64,000 bases of DNA from Huaxiibacter chinensis. Lineage in GTDB: Bacteria > Pseudomonadota > Gammaproteobacteria > Enterobacterales > Enterobacteriaceae. The stretch is taken from contig NZ_JAJVHF010000003.1 of NCBI RefSeq assembly GCF_022171985.1, forward strand, positions 310,001-374,000, written 5' to 3'. A model generated the notes under the pieces. The model worked only from the letters and a program-made list of their open reading frames with translations. It was not told where the DNA came from and did not search any database. The translations under genes and the position numbers were made by a program. Shown here in pieces: positions 28,038 to 37,391 of the stretch (its first letter is position 1; each line of letters opens with the position of its first letter).

Positions 28038-30347
28038 ATGTCCAACGAACCTCGGGGGCGTGTTGCCTCCACGCCACCACCACCATTTTTGAAGGGCACC
28101 AGTGATTCATTCGTTGGTGCTTATCCCTGGAATAACGTCAACAAAGAGGCTATTGGCCGCGACAGACCCCTTACACGTGCCGAACTCCGTCAGGTGCAAG
28201 GTGTTTTAAACCGTATTTACCGTCTGCCATTTTTCCTGCAAACCCTGTTTACATCGCGTTATAACTTCATCCGCCGTAAAAAGAGCCCTTTGGGTGGGCT
28301 GTTTTTCCTTAAAAACACGTTTGAGCGCAAGCTGCTGCCGCGTCTTGAGCGTGTTAATGAGCTGTGCGGGATGAATGAATCCGCCTCGATTGGTTTTCTG
28401 TCCGAGCGCGACCAGTATGCGCGCTTACCAGATATGAATGACAAAGAACTCAGGAAATTTGCGGCCAGAATTGCCTCTCAGCTCTGGAGCAAATATGAGG
28501 AGTTAAGCGACGCATGGGCGGAGGCTCACGGCGGGAAAGAGACACTTTTCACCGATGAAGCTCAGTCGCACCTATATGGGCAAGTGGCCGGTATTGCTCG
28601 CGCATTTAACATCACCCCGATGTACTGGAAAAAATACCGTAAGGGTCAGATGACGATCCGCATGGCATTTTCCGCTATTTCACGACTGATAAAAGACGAG
28701 TGGTGGGTTAATCAGCTTAAGGCGCAGAGGATGCGCTGGCGCGAGGCGTTGCTCATTGCTGCCGGTGAGGTCAACAAAGACCGTTCACCTTACGCAAGCA
28801 AAATGGCGATCCGCGATGTTCACTCGCGCCGCCTGGCTAATCTCGAATACCTGAAATCCTGTGAACTGGAAAACAAAGTCACCGGCGAACGTATCGACCT
28901 CATCAGTAAGGTCATGGGGAGTATTTCTAACCCTGAAATACGCCGCATGGAGCTGATGAACACTATCGCCGGGATTGAACGTTACGCGACCAGAGTTGGG
29001 GACGTGGGGATGTTTATCACTCTGACCACGCCATCGAAGTATCACCCGACCCGTCAGGTTGGCAAAGGTGAAAGCAAAACGGTGCAGCTCAATCACGGCT
29101 GGAACGAAACAGCATTCACTCCCAAAGATGGCCAGCGCTATCTATGTCGAATTTGGAGCCTGATGCGTACAGCTTTCAAAGATAACGATTTAGATGTTTA
29201 CGGGATGCGCGTTGTCGAACCGCACCACGACGGCACGCCACACTGGCACATGATGCTGTTTTGCAAACCCGGTCAGCGTAAAGCCATTAACGAAATTATG
29301 CGTCGTTATGCCCTCAAAGAGGACGGACAAGAAAAGGGCGCGGCAAAACAGCGCTTTGAGTCTCGTCATCTTAATCAGGGCGGCGCAGCGGGTTATATCG
29401 CAAAATACATTGCCAAAAATATCGACGGCTACGCGCTCGACGGCCAGCTCGACCACGACACCGGCAAGCCTCTGAAAGATACGGCCGCAGCCGTCACCGC
29501 ATGGGCGTCTACATGGCGCATCCCGCAGTTTAAACCAATTGGCCTCCCGACAATGGGCGCTTACCGCGAACTGCGCAAGCTGCCTCGCGGCGTGAGTATC
29601 GCCAGCGAGTTTGACGACAAGGTCGAGGCCGCGCGAGCTGCTGCAGATGAGGGGGATTTTGAGCGGTACATCATCGCACAGGGTGGGGCAAACATGCCGC
29701 GTGATGCTCAGGTCGTCAGGGTCGCCCGTAAGGTGACGGATGAGGTTAACGAGTACGAAGAAGATATCGAGAGGGTGGTCGGTATTTATGCCCCTCACCT
29801 CGGGGCTCACCGTGTCCATGAAACCCGTACAGCCGAATGGCGAATCGTTCCAAAGGTTTTGGCCGTTGAGCCTTTGACCTTAAAAAGCGGCTCTGCCGCG
29901 CCTCGGAGTCCTGTCAATAACTGTGGAAAGCTCACCGCCGGTAGCGATCCAATTATGACCCCCACACCGTCTGAGCAAGCCGCAGCGGTTTTAAATCTGA
30001 TTGAGCGCGGGATTATCGACTGGAATGAGCCAGACGTCGTGAAGGTGCTTAATGGTGCGTTGAAAGCTGGTACGCCGCGCAAGAATCGCCAGCAAAGAAG
30101 CACTGCGCCGCTCAAAACGAGTGAGCAAGCGCCATCAGCTAGGATGACAAAGCTAGAAAGGGATCGCGTCGCAAAAATTCGCTTAGATCTTATCCAAATT
30201 GGTATTAGCCCTAAAAAATGGGTAATTGAAGTTCTTGCTCGTGGAGGGAAGGTAATTTTTGATGGGGATGAGTATTTTTATCCCGACAGAACAGAATTCT
30301 CAATCCTTGAATCTTTTTGGGAAGGTAACCAATCATCCCAAATGTAA
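28038..30347 (+). CDS. A: Replication initiation endonuclease gpA
   Basis: Rolling-circle initiator that nicks one strand at the phage origin, stays covalently attached and later re-ligates. It has 769 residues, close to P2 gpA (761). The metal-binding HUH-like motif PHWHMMLF is near residue 399, and the two catalytic tyrosines in AGYIAKYIAKNIDGY near residues 452 and 456 are spaced four apart, as in P2. The last 60-70 residues (from about 30140) switch to AT-rich codons and unlike sequence, a sign of recombination with the adjoining cargo region. Cis-acting in P2. Confidence 0.95.
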   Translation: MSNEPRGRVASTPPPPFLKGTSDSFVGAYPWNNVNKEAIGRDRPLTRAELRQVQGVLNRIYRLPFFLQTLFTSRYNFIRRKKSPLGGLFFLKNTFERKLLPRLERVNELCGMNESASIGFLSERDQYARLPDMNDKELRKFAARIASQLWSKYEELSDAWAEAHGGKETLFTDEAQSHLYGQVAGIARAFNITPMYWKKYRKGQMTIRMAFSAISRLIKDEWWVNQLKAQRMRWREALLIAAGEVNKDRSPYASKMAIRDVHSRRLANLEYLKSCELENKVTGERIDLISKVMGSISNPEIRRMELMNTIAGIERYATRVGDVGMFITLTTPSKYHPTRQVGKGESKTVQLNHGWNETAFTPKDGQRYLCRIWSLMRTAFKDNDLDVYGMRVVEPHHDGTPHWHMMLFCKPGQRKAINEIMRRYALKEDGQEKGAAKQRFESRHLNQGGAAGYIAKYIAKNIDGYALDGQLDHDTGKPLKDTAAAVTAWASTWRIPQFKPIGLPTMGAYRELRKLPRGVSIASEFDDKVEAARAAADEGDFERYIIAQGGANMPRDAQVVRVARKVTDEVNEYEEDIERVVGIYAPHLGAHRVHETRTAEWRIVPKVLAVEPLTLKSGSAAPRSPVNNCGKLTAGSDPIMTPTPSEQAAAVLNLIERGIIDWNEPDVVKVLNGALKAGTPRKNRQQRSTAPLKTSEQAPSARMTKLERDRVAKIRLDLIQIGISPKKWVIEVLARGGKVIFDGDEYFYPDRTEFSILESFWEGNQSSQM
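29897..29920 (+). other. Probable replication origin nick region inside gene A
   Basis: Segment CGCGCCTCGGAGTCCTGTCA within gene A corresponds, as I remember it, to the sequence around the gpA cleavage site of P2, which is known to lie in the 3' part of A. The encoded peptide AAPRSPVNNCGKLT is conserved here although flanking residues differ, as expected if the DNA is constrained. Confidence 0.55.
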
Positions 30348-30431
30348 TATGTACATTTTCATAAATGCTTGAGTTTTACTTTTTTTTGCTAGACTATATG
30401 CGGGTTTACTAACTAGAACGAGGTGCTTAAA

Positions 30432-30917
30432 ATGGATGGTTTGTGGGAGAAAATTTCATCTTACAATATTTTTAATAATCTTTTTCCTGGAGCTTTGTTT
30501 GTGTACCTTTTTGAAAGGGCTTCGCATGTGGTATTATCTACGGAAGATATTGTTAAGAATATTGTTCTTTACTATTTTTTGGGGCTGGTTCTGGGGCGTC
30601 TCGGTTCTATTATAATTGAACCTTTGTTCAAGCTTTTCAAATTGGTGAAGTTTGCGCCCTACGATAAGTTTGTTGCAGCCAGTAAGTTGGACAGCAAGAT
30701 TGATGTATTGCAGGAAGTTGCGAACATGTATCGCACTCTCTTTACAGTTTCTGTTGTCATGCTCGTTAGTCTTTATCTTATGTCGAAAGTGACTGGTGGA
30801 AATTATATTTTATCACAAATAGCATGTTCGCTTTTTGCTCTGCTTTTTATAATATCTTATGTGAAGCAAATTCGCTATATTGTAAGGAGAGTAAATAAAT
30901 TAACAGAACTGCCCTGA
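30432..30917 (+). CDS. Cargo: small four-helix membrane protein
   Basis: 161 residues from the ATG at 30432, with GAACGAGG eight bases upstream. Hydrophobic segments are at about 13-30 (FNNLFPGALFVYLF), 40-60 (IVLYYFLGLVLGRLGSIII), 101-117 and 127-142, with basic loops on the likely cytoplasmic side. AT-rich, unlike gene A. Sits in the P2 tin/old position, convergent with the hydrolase gene 30934-32025. I do not recognise its function. A membrane-acting effector or exclusion protein is a reasonable guess by location. Confidence 0.8.
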   Translation: MDGLWEKISSYNIFNNLFPGALFVYLFERASHVVLSTEDIVKNIVLYYFLGLVLGRLGSIIIEPLFKLFKLVKFAPYDKFVAASKLDSKIDVLQEVANMYRTLFTVSVVMLVSLYLMSKVTGGNYILSQIACSLFALLFIISYVKQIRYIVRRVNKLTELP

Positions 30918-30926
30918 GGGCAGTTC
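30906..30926. terminator. Hairpin over the stop codon of the cargo membrane gene
   Basis: Perfect nine-pair inverted repeat GAACTGCCC / GGGCAGTTC whose three-base loop TGA is the stop codon itself. It lies 8 bases before the stop of the convergent hydrolase gene. A-tract on the right only, so a classical terminator for neither strand; it may still end or protect both transcripts. Confidence 0.55.
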
Positions 30927-30933
30927 AAAAAAA

Positions 30934-32025
30934 TCATTCTTCGATATTGTAGTCACTAACAAATGGGCGAGGCGTAACAGATGTCCAGCCCTGCCTCGAT
31001 AATTTTCCGTTAAAATAACATTTGTCCAGACCTTCTGTAGCAATAACTTTGACCCCGCGTCGTGTGAATGCGTTAATCACTGCCTGTGAAGGATGTTTGT
31101 CAGAACCAGGAGCACATGAAACAAAAGCTGCTATATCCCTAGTTTCTCCTTCCGGAAGTATGTTTCCAATAAGTTTATTGAGAATGCTTGGGCCTATATT
31201 TCGCTTACTTCCATGATGCGGGACCTGAATGAATTTCAATGAAGTTGTATCTACAAAATCTATTGCTTTCTCAAGTGCTGTAATACCTGCGTCACCAGTA
31301 AAAAGTAGAGTGTGACCATCTAATTCTAATTTCAGAATTACACTTGAGTTATTCTGTGCTGAAGTAGTGTCCTTATCGTCAATTCCTTCATCAGACGCCC
31401 ATTCAGCTATAATGGTTATGATTTTTTTTGCTTTTTCAACAAAAGCTTCAAATCCCTGTTTGATAAAGCCTGAGCTTGATTCTGCCGCAACTCTTTCGGG
31501 CATTCTTGCAAATTCAGGAATTAATGTTTCGTAGTAAGAGTGTATTGGGCCTACTATAACAAGGTTCGCATTGTCCCATGTCATGCCTTGGAATGGTTCT
31601 TTAATTTCAATTTCTTTCTTACGTGCAAGTTTTACTGCGTCATAGGCTTTCTGTAAATTTTCTTGCATGCGTCGCGCTATGCTGGCGTCTGTAATTCTGC
31701 CATCACGAAATTCTTGTGCTAAATTATCATTGTGTTCCCATGGTTGATGTATCCAAAATTCTCTAACTTCAGCGTTTTCAAGAACCGTTTCTAATCCCCC
31801 GACATGGTCTGCATCGGGGTGTGTAGAAATTAACAAATCAATGGTTTTGGTATGGTAGAACTTTTCGAGATGTTCGACGATTTTAGCCCCTGTTGCAGCG
31901 TACCCTGCATCAATAACGACTACTTTCTGCTCCTCACGAGTCCCTTCAAGATTTCCCCAGCGTATACATATCGCATCGCCGCTTTTTTTTTCACCAACTG
32001 CTAAAAAATCAATCTCATAATTCAT
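30934..32025 (-). CDS. Cargo: ComEC-like metallo-beta-lactamase-fold hydrolase
   Basis: 363 residues from the ATG at 32025 (AGGAG five bases upstream). Metal-binding signature HPDADH at 69-74, with Asp in FTGDAG at 245 and His in QVPHHGSKRN at 270/271, and NNSSVILKLE before it. This is the pattern of the ComEC/Rec2 C-terminal hydrolase domain, here free-standing without membrane segments. Relatives act on nucleic acids or phosphodiesters. AT-rich, in the P2 tin/old slot. Substrate unknown; a nuclease or cyclic-nucleotide hydrolase role is inference. Confidence 0.85.
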   Translation of the reverse strand: MNYEIDFLAVGEKKSGDAICIRWGNLEGTREEQKVVVIDAGYAATGAKIVEHLEKFYHTKTIDLLISTHPDADHVGGLETVLENAEVREFWIHQPWEHNDNLAQEFRDGRITDASIARRMQENLQKAYDAVKLARKKEIEIKEPFQGMTWDNANLVIVGPIHSYYETLIPEFARMPERVAAESSSGFIKQGFEAFVEKAKKIITIIAEWASDEGIDDKDTTSAQNNSSVILKLELDGHTLLFTGDAGITALEKAIDFVDTTSLKFIQVPHHGSKRNIGPSILNKLIGNILPEGETRDIAAFVSCAPGSDKHPSQAVINAFTRRGVKVIATEGLDKCYFNGKLSRQGWTSVTPRPFVSDYNIEE

Positions 32026-32270
32026 CACTTCTCCTAGTTCAAACATTACGCAAGTGCGTTTATTGCCGTGAAGATTAAAAATTATCCATATGATGTAAAA
32101 ACTTCAATTGTTAGTGTAAAAAAAAATGATCTTGTGCAATTTTATGTGCACATCCTGATTGCATTTTTTTGCATTCATTTCTTAACTTTTTGTGTCCCAA
32201 GCTACGCCAGCGCTGGTGCGGCTCGAGGCTCCTGATGCACCTGCATTAAAAGCGACCCATTAAGCGGGCA

Positions 32271-32289
32271 GGCGTGGCGGGGAAAGCAT
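32271..32289. other. cos site (19-nt cohesive ends)
   Basis: GGCGTGGCGGGGAAAGCAT differs at two of 19 positions from the P2 cos core GGCGAGGCGGGGAAAGCAC and occupies the same place, just outside portal gene Q. Terminase cuts here to make linear virion DNA. The surrounding gap 32026-32456 holds no gene: an AT-rich part to about 32180, then GC-rich cos flanks and a hairpin ATGCCGCC/GGCGGCAT at 32425-32444, near the Q stop. Confidence 0.88.
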
Positions 32290-32456
32290 TGCGCGCCAAG
32301 TGTGGTGACAGCATTTAATTTAATACGCCTTTGGGCGTCCTGAGCGCGCTGTCGCTTCGCCGGTCTGCGTCGGGGCTGGCTTATAAATGCGTTGTGTGTG
32401 GGGCGTCTAAGGCATTCTGTGATGATGCCGCCCGGAGGCGGCATTTTTGGCGGGAT

Positions 32457-33473
32457 TTATTCTGATTCGAGGCTGTAATCTTTAAAGCGGATCACCTCCA
32501 TCCCAAGCCAGTCGTTTATCTCTTTAAATCGCTCCTGCAGTGGTGACAGCTCGTTACGGACAAACACCTTTGCCACCTTCTCGACATCCCCCAATGAGCC
32601 GATATTCTCTGGCTTGCCGCCCATGAGCTGAAACGGCACGCGATGCGCATCGAGCAGGTCAGCGGCGCTCACCTTTTTGATATTGAAAAAGTCATCCTTG
32701 GTGGCGACCTCACTCAACGGGACGATCTTAATCCCGTCCGGTTTTCCGTTGGGCGCGTAGAAAAACAGGTTTTTAAAATTCCCGAGCCCTTTCGAATCAC
32801 GCATGGCGGAGCGCAGCGACTCAACGTCGGTGCTGCTTTGCGCGGCGTCGGTCACATACATGATGTAACCCGCGTGCGCGCCGTTCTGGTAATACTTGCG
32901 ACGAAACAGCGTGGCGGACTCATTCAGCCAGGCGGAATTGAGTGCGCTCAGGTATTCCGGCATCCCGTAAAGCTCCTGATTAATATCAGGCTCAAGCAGG
33001 TGAAACACCGAGCCGGGCGCGAATTCGTGCGGCTGGGCGTAGTTCGACACGTACCAGTAAGTCCCATCCTCGACGCCACGGCGGGTGTATTTCGCCGGGG
33101 AGGTTTCCAGTTTAAAAAGCTGGCCGGTGACGCTCATACGCTTTTCAAGATAGCCGTTGGCGAAGACCAGATAATCGAGCACAAGGCGGCTAAAATCCTG
33201 ACGCGACAGCAACGGGTGCGGGATGTAGGTGCTCGTGAGAATGTTACGTTTGACGTAAATCGGTGAGCTGTGGTGTACGGCGGCGCGCAGGCTTTTCGCC
33301 AGCCCCGAGAAATTGACCGGCGGCTCGTACCATTTCCCGTTATGAATACATTCGACATAGTCGAGGATGTCACGACGATCCAGTACGGGAGAGGGCTCGC
33401 CAAAGGTAAACGCCTCCATCTTTTGCGGTGCGCTGGCGGCCATGGTAGTTGTTTTTTTCTGTCGTTTTTTCAT
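32457..33473 (-). CDS. Q: Portal protein gpQ
   Basis: Forms the dodecameric portal ring at one vertex of the head through which DNA is packaged and ejected. It has 338 residues (P2 Q 344). The phage portal (PBSX/P2) family pattern includes FTFGEPSPVLDRRDILDYVE near the start and IPHPLLSRQDFSRLVLDYLVFANGYLE in the middle. It is transcribed leftward with P; the Q start lies one base after the P stop. P2 portal is trimmed by gpO during head maturation. Confidence 0.95.
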   Translation of the reverse strand: MKKRQKKTTTMAASAPQKMEAFTFGEPSPVLDRRDILDYVECIHNGKWYEPPVNFSGLAKSLRAAVHHSSPIYVKRNILTSTYIPHPLLSRQDFSRLVLDYLVFANGYLEKRMSVTGQLFKLETSPAKYTRRGVEDGTYWYVSNYAQPHEFAPGSVFHLLEPDINQELYGMPEYLSALNSAWLNESATLFRRKYYQNGAHAGYIMYVTDAAQSSTDVESLRSAMRDSKGLGNFKNLFFYAPNGKPDGIKIVPLSEVATKDDFFNIKKVSAADLLDAHRVPFQLMGGKPENIGSLGDVEKVAKVFVRNELSPLQERFKEINDWLGMEVIRFKDYSLESE

Positions 33474-33474
33474 C

Positions 33475-35244
33475 TTAGTTAATATCCAGAATTGAATTGG
33501 AGTGCATCCCGCTCCCGGCGGAAAGCGGTTCGTTTAACAGGGCGTGCATGGTCGCCCACGCAATATCCGCGTGGCTGGCTTCCTCGCTACGGCTGGCTTC
33601 ATAGGTCGAGCTGCGCCCGCTGCTGGTCATGGTTTTACGAATGGCCATAAACGACTGCGTGATGTCGGTTGCACCGGCGTCGTATTCCAGACACCCGCGT
33701 CGGATGGTGTCTTTTGCTTTCAGCACCATCGCGGTCTTCATTTCAGGCGTGTAGCGGATAGCGCGTGCTGCTGGGAAGAATGAGCGCACGAGCTGGTAAA
33801 CACCCTGGCCGATGCCGGTCGCATCGATGCCGATATAGTCGACGGTGTATTTTTCAGTGAGTGACCTGATGGCCTCGGCCTGCGCCGCAAAATCCATCCC
33901 TTTCCACTGGTGACGCTCAAGGATGCGGAACTTGCCCCCTGCGACCAGTGGCGGAGCCAGTACCGCGCAGCCTGCGCTGTCGCCGGTGTGTGACGGGTCA
34001 TAGCCAATCCAGACCGGGCGCCAGTTAAACGGACGGTCGGCAAATTGTTCGAAGTCCTCCCACTCTTCCATCGCATCGACCATGCAGCGCTGCAGCTCCT
34101 CGAACGGGAATACCGACGCCTTGTCGTCGACGAACTCGCACATAAACAGATTGCGGAAATCGTCGGCACTGTTTTCCTGTTTCAACTGATCCAGATTGAA
34201 TAGGGTGCAGCCCCCGGCGAGCGCGTCCTCGATGGTGACAATCTGCCGCCACTGCCCATCCGGGCACAGCACGCCACCGGCGAGCGCCTTGTGGCTGATA
34301 TCAATGTCGACCCGTTCGTCGCGGTTGCTGCGCCCCCGGTTAAACAGCTCACCTGACCAGAACGGATAAGCCCCGTGCGCCAGTGTGGACGGCGTCGAGA
34401 AGTAGGTGGTGCGCAGGTGCGACTGTGACGCCATACCCGAGGCCACTTTGCGCAGGCGCTGGAAGTTGGGAATCCAGAAAATTTCATCGACATACAGGTC
34501 GCCGTTATGACTCTGCGCGGTGTTGGAGTTGGTGCCGAGGAAAATCAGCTCTGCGCCGTTGTTACCGATGACAATCGGGTCGCCTGACAGGTCGACGTCG
34601 ACCAGCCGCGCAAAGGCGATGATGTACTTACGGAACACATAGGCCTGTGTTTTACTCGCCGACAAAAATATCTGGTTTTGCCCGGTTTTCAGGGCGCGCA
34701 GCAAAGACTCACGCGCAAAGTAGAACGTCGCGCCAATCTGACGCGATTTTAGGATGTGACGGATACGGTGCTCAAGCCCGGCCCTGTGCCAGTTGAGCTG
34801 ATACTCAAACGACTGGTCGAGGAAAATCTCCTCCAGCTTTTCGATAGCCTCCTCGCTGAAATAGTTACGTTTCGGCTTTTTGCGATCCCCTTTGTTACGG
34901 CTCGCAATGTTGGGATTTAAATCCACTTCATTTCCGGTCTGGCCGTAGCGGTTGATGCGCGCGAACCGTTCCATCTGGCGCGACAGAAAATCAGCGACCT
35001 TAAAGTCATGCGGCGTCAGGTCTGGCTTTGCGTAGAGCTGAATGAGCCTCGCCTCAAGCGTCGTTTCCACGCGGTTGAGCGGCGCGGTTTCTTCCCACCC
35101 GTCGCGCTGCTTCCAGCTCTGCACCGTCGGGCGCTTTACCTGCAGCGTGTCGGCGATTTGTGGCACGGAAAATCCCTGCCAGAACAGCAGGCGCGCCTGT
35201 CTTCGTGGGTCATTCAGCAGTGATAAATCAGTCGATATTGTCAT
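33475..35244 (-). CDS. P: Terminase large subunit gpP
   Basis: ATPase and endonuclease that packages DNA from cos. It has 589 residues from the ATG at 35244 (AGGTGAG upstream), against 590 for P2 P. N-terminal helix-turn-helix FSVPQIADTLQVKRPTVQSW; ATPase region with LKSRQIGATFYFARE and Walker B-like DLYVDEIFW; C-terminal nuclease domain with GYDPSHTGDSAG and GIDATGIG acidic residues. Divergent from O; late-gene promoters activated by Ogr should lie in the 35245-35409 gap, though I could not place them exactly. Confidence 0.96.
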   Translation of the reverse strand: MTISTDLSLLNDPRRQARLLFWQGFSVPQIADTLQVKRPTVQSWKQRDGWEETAPLNRVETTLEARLIQLYAKPDLTPHDFKVADFLSRQMERFARINRYGQTGNEVDLNPNIASRNKGDRKKPKRNYFSEEAIEKLEEIFLDQSFEYQLNWHRAGLEHRIRHILKSRQIGATFYFARESLLRALKTGQNQIFLSASKTQAYVFRKYIIAFARLVDVDLSGDPIVIGNNGAELIFLGTNSNTAQSHNGDLYVDEIFWIPNFQRLRKVASGMASQSHLRTTYFSTPSTLAHGAYPFWSGELFNRGRSNRDERVDIDISHKALAGGVLCPDGQWRQIVTIEDALAGGCTLFNLDQLKQENSADDFRNLFMCEFVDDKASVFPFEELQRCMVDAMEEWEDFEQFADRPFNWRPVWIGYDPSHTGDSAGCAVLAPPLVAGGKFRILERHQWKGMDFAAQAEAIRSLTEKYTVDYIGIDATGIGQGVYQLVRSFFPAARAIRYTPEMKTAMVLKAKDTIRRGCLEYDAGATDITQSFMAIRKTMTSSGRSSTYEASRSEEASHADIAWATMHALLNEPLSAGSGMHSNSILDIN

Positions 35245-35409
35245 TCTCACCTCGTTTTGATGTCGCGAGGAAAGGCTATGGAAATGGACATGATTTATCG
35301 CTAAGCCCCTGTTGTGTCAGATCTAATCGGATCTTAAGCGGTGGCTGATGCGGGTCGGAGTCGGGAAACTAACCCCGAACCGAAAACCCAACATCAGGAC
35401 ACCTGAACA

Positions 35410-36264
35410 ATGGCAAAGAAAGTTTCTAAATGGTTTCGCATCGGCGTCGAGGGCGACACCTGCGATGGCCGTGTCATCAGTGGCGCTGACATTCAGGATA
35501 TGGCGGACACCTTCGACCCGCGTGTCTATGGCTGTCGCATTAACCTCGAACATCTGCGCGGCATCCTGCCCGACAGCGTGCTCAAACGTTATGGCGACGT
35601 GACCGAAGTGAAAGCCGAGATCATCAGCGATGACTCGGCGCTGAACGGCAAGAAAGCGCTGTTTGGCAAAATCGCGCCGCTCGACGAGCTGGTGAGCATG
35701 GTGAAAGCCGGGCAGAAGGTTTACACCTCGATGGAGATTCGCCCGAACTTTGCCAACAGCGGCAAATGTTACCTCGTGGGCCTCGCCGTCACCGATGACC
35801 CGGCAAGCCTCGGCACTGAATATCTCGAATTCTGCAGCCTGGCGACGCAGAACCCGCTCGCCGGTAAAAAAGCCCATCCTGACGACCTGTTTTCCGTTGC
35901 CACGCTGGCGGCGCTGGAATTTGAGGATGTTCCCGACACCGTACTCAACAGCCTGACTGACAGGGTTAAGGCGATTTTCAGCCGCAAACAGGCCACTGAC
36001 GATGCGCGTTTTGCTGATGTGCATGAAGCGGTGACGGAAGTCTCTGAAATGGTGCAGACAAACCTCACCGCCACCGACAGCCGCGTTACTGAGTTGGAAA
36101 CCGCGTTTGCGCAGTTTAAGCAGGACGTGACCCGCAAGGCAGACGAAAGTGCGCAGGCGTTTAACTCCCTGAAAAGCTCCCTCGATAACACCGAAAGCCA
36201 GCGCCAGCCGCGCCGTGAGAAGTCGAAAGGCGGGACGGGCGACGAGCTGCTGACCAACTGCTGA
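35410..36264 (+). CDS. O: Capsid scaffold and maturation protease gpO
   Basis: Internal scaffolding protein that shapes the head and cuts N, Q and itself. It has 284 residues, the P2 length. N-terminal serine protease domain (FRIGVEGDTCDGRVI to about 140, with catalytic His in NLEHLRG and Ser in YTSMEI), then a helical scaffold tail (about 190-265). Starts the O-N-M-L-X-lysis-R-S late operon; ends with the conserved LLTNC. Confidence 0.95.
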   Translation: MAKKVSKWFRIGVEGDTCDGRVISGADIQDMADTFDPRVYGCRINLEHLRGILPDSVLKRYGDVTEVKAEIISDDSALNGKKALFGKIAPLDELVSMVKAGQKVYTSMEIRPNFANSGKCYLVGLAVTDDPASLGTEYLEFCSLATQNPLAGKKAHPDDLFSVATLAALEFEDVPDTVLNSLTDRVKAIFSRKQATDDARFADVHEAVTEVSEMVQTNLTATDSRVTELETAFAQFKQDVTRKADESAQAFNSLKSSLDNTESQRQPRREKSKGGTGDELLTNC

Positions 36265-36320
36265 TAACGCGCCGGGCGCTGCCCGGCCTGATACCCCATT
36301 TTTAGAAAACAGGAATAACA

Positions 36321-37388
36321 ATGCGTAAAGAAACCCGCTTTAAATTTAATGCCTACATGTCCCGCGTGGCGGAGCTGAACGGTGTCGAAGTTGACGACGT
36401 GGCGAAGAAATTCACCGTCGAGCCGTCCGTGACGCAAACCCTGATGAATACCCTGCAGGTATCATCCGCGTTTCTGACCAAAATCAACATCGTGCCGGTC
36501 GATGAGCTGAAAGGCGAAAAGGTCGGGGTTGGTGTCAACGGTACGATTGCGAGCACCGCCGACACTGCCGGTGATGACGAGCGTAAGACCGCCGATTTCA
36601 CGGCGCTGGAATCCAACAAATACGAATGTGCGCAAATCAACTTTGATTTCCATATCCGTTACAAACAGCTCGACTTGTGGGCACGATTCCAGGACTTCCA
36701 GACCCGTATCCGTGACGCGATTATCAAACGCCAGTCGCTCGACTTCATCATGGCCGGTTTCAACGGTATCGAGCGCGCTGAAACCTCCAACCGCAAAAAC
36801 AATCCGATGCTGCAGGATGTCGCTGTGGGCTGGCTGCAGAAGTACCGCAATGAAGCCCCGGCGCGCGTAATGTCAAAAATCACCGACGCAGACGGCAAGG
36901 TCATTTCTGATGTGATCCGCGTGGGGGAGAACGGCGACTATCAAAACCTCGACGCGCTAGTCATGGACACCACGACCAACCTGATTGACGAGATTTATCA
37001 GGATGACCCGGAGCTCGTCGTCATTACCGGTCGCAAGCTGCTCGCTGACAAATATTTCCCGATCGTCAACAAGACGCAGGAAAACAGCGAAACGCTGGCC
37101 GCTGACATCATCATCAGCCAGAAGCGTATCGGCAACCTGCCTGCCGTGCGCGTGCCGTATTTCCCGGCGAATGCGCTGATGGTGACACGTCTCGATAACC
37201 TGTCGATTTACTTCATGGATGACGCGCATCGCCGCGCCATCATCGAGGAGCCGAAAAAGGACCGCATCGAGAACTACGAATCAATGAATGTTGATTATGT
37301 GGTCGAGGCTTACGCCGCCGGTTGCCTGATTGAAAACATCACCCTCGGCAAATTCGCTGCACCTACAGACCAGAACGGCGGAGAGTAA
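36321..37388 (+). CDS. N: Major capsid protein precursor gpN
   Basis: Forms the T=7 shell with an HK97-like fold. It has 355 residues (P2 N 357). The first 31 residues (MRKETRFKFNAYMSRVAELN...) are removed by gpO in P2. Conserved internal segment FTALESNKYECAQINFDFHI. Strong SD AGGAATAAC upstream. Confidence 0.95.
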   Translation: MRKETRFKFNAYMSRVAELNGVEVDDVAKKFTVEPSVTQTLMNTLQVSSAFLTKINIVPVDELKGEKVGVGVNGTIASTADTAGDDERKTADFTALESNKYECAQINFDFHIRYKQLDLWARFQDFQTRIRDAIIKRQSLDFIMAGFNGIERAETSNRKNNPMLQDVAVGWLQKYRNEAPARVMSKITDADGKVISDVIRVGENGDYQNLDALVMDTTTNLIDEIYQDDPELVVITGRKLLADKYFPIVNKTQENSETLAADIIISQKRIGNLPAVRVPYFPANALMVTRLDNLSIYFMDDAHRRAIIEEPKKDRIENYESMNVDYVVEAYAAGCLIENITLGKFAAPTDQNGGE

Positions 37389-37391
37389 ACC

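Noticed and set aside
29190..29819. 209-codon frame antisense to gene A
   Set aside because: Shadow of a highly conserved coding region with strong codon bias; no ribosome-binding site.
32202..32444. 80-codon minus-strand frame covering the cos region
   Set aside because: It spans the cos site and its GC-rich flanks, has no ribosome-binding site and no protein-like sequence.
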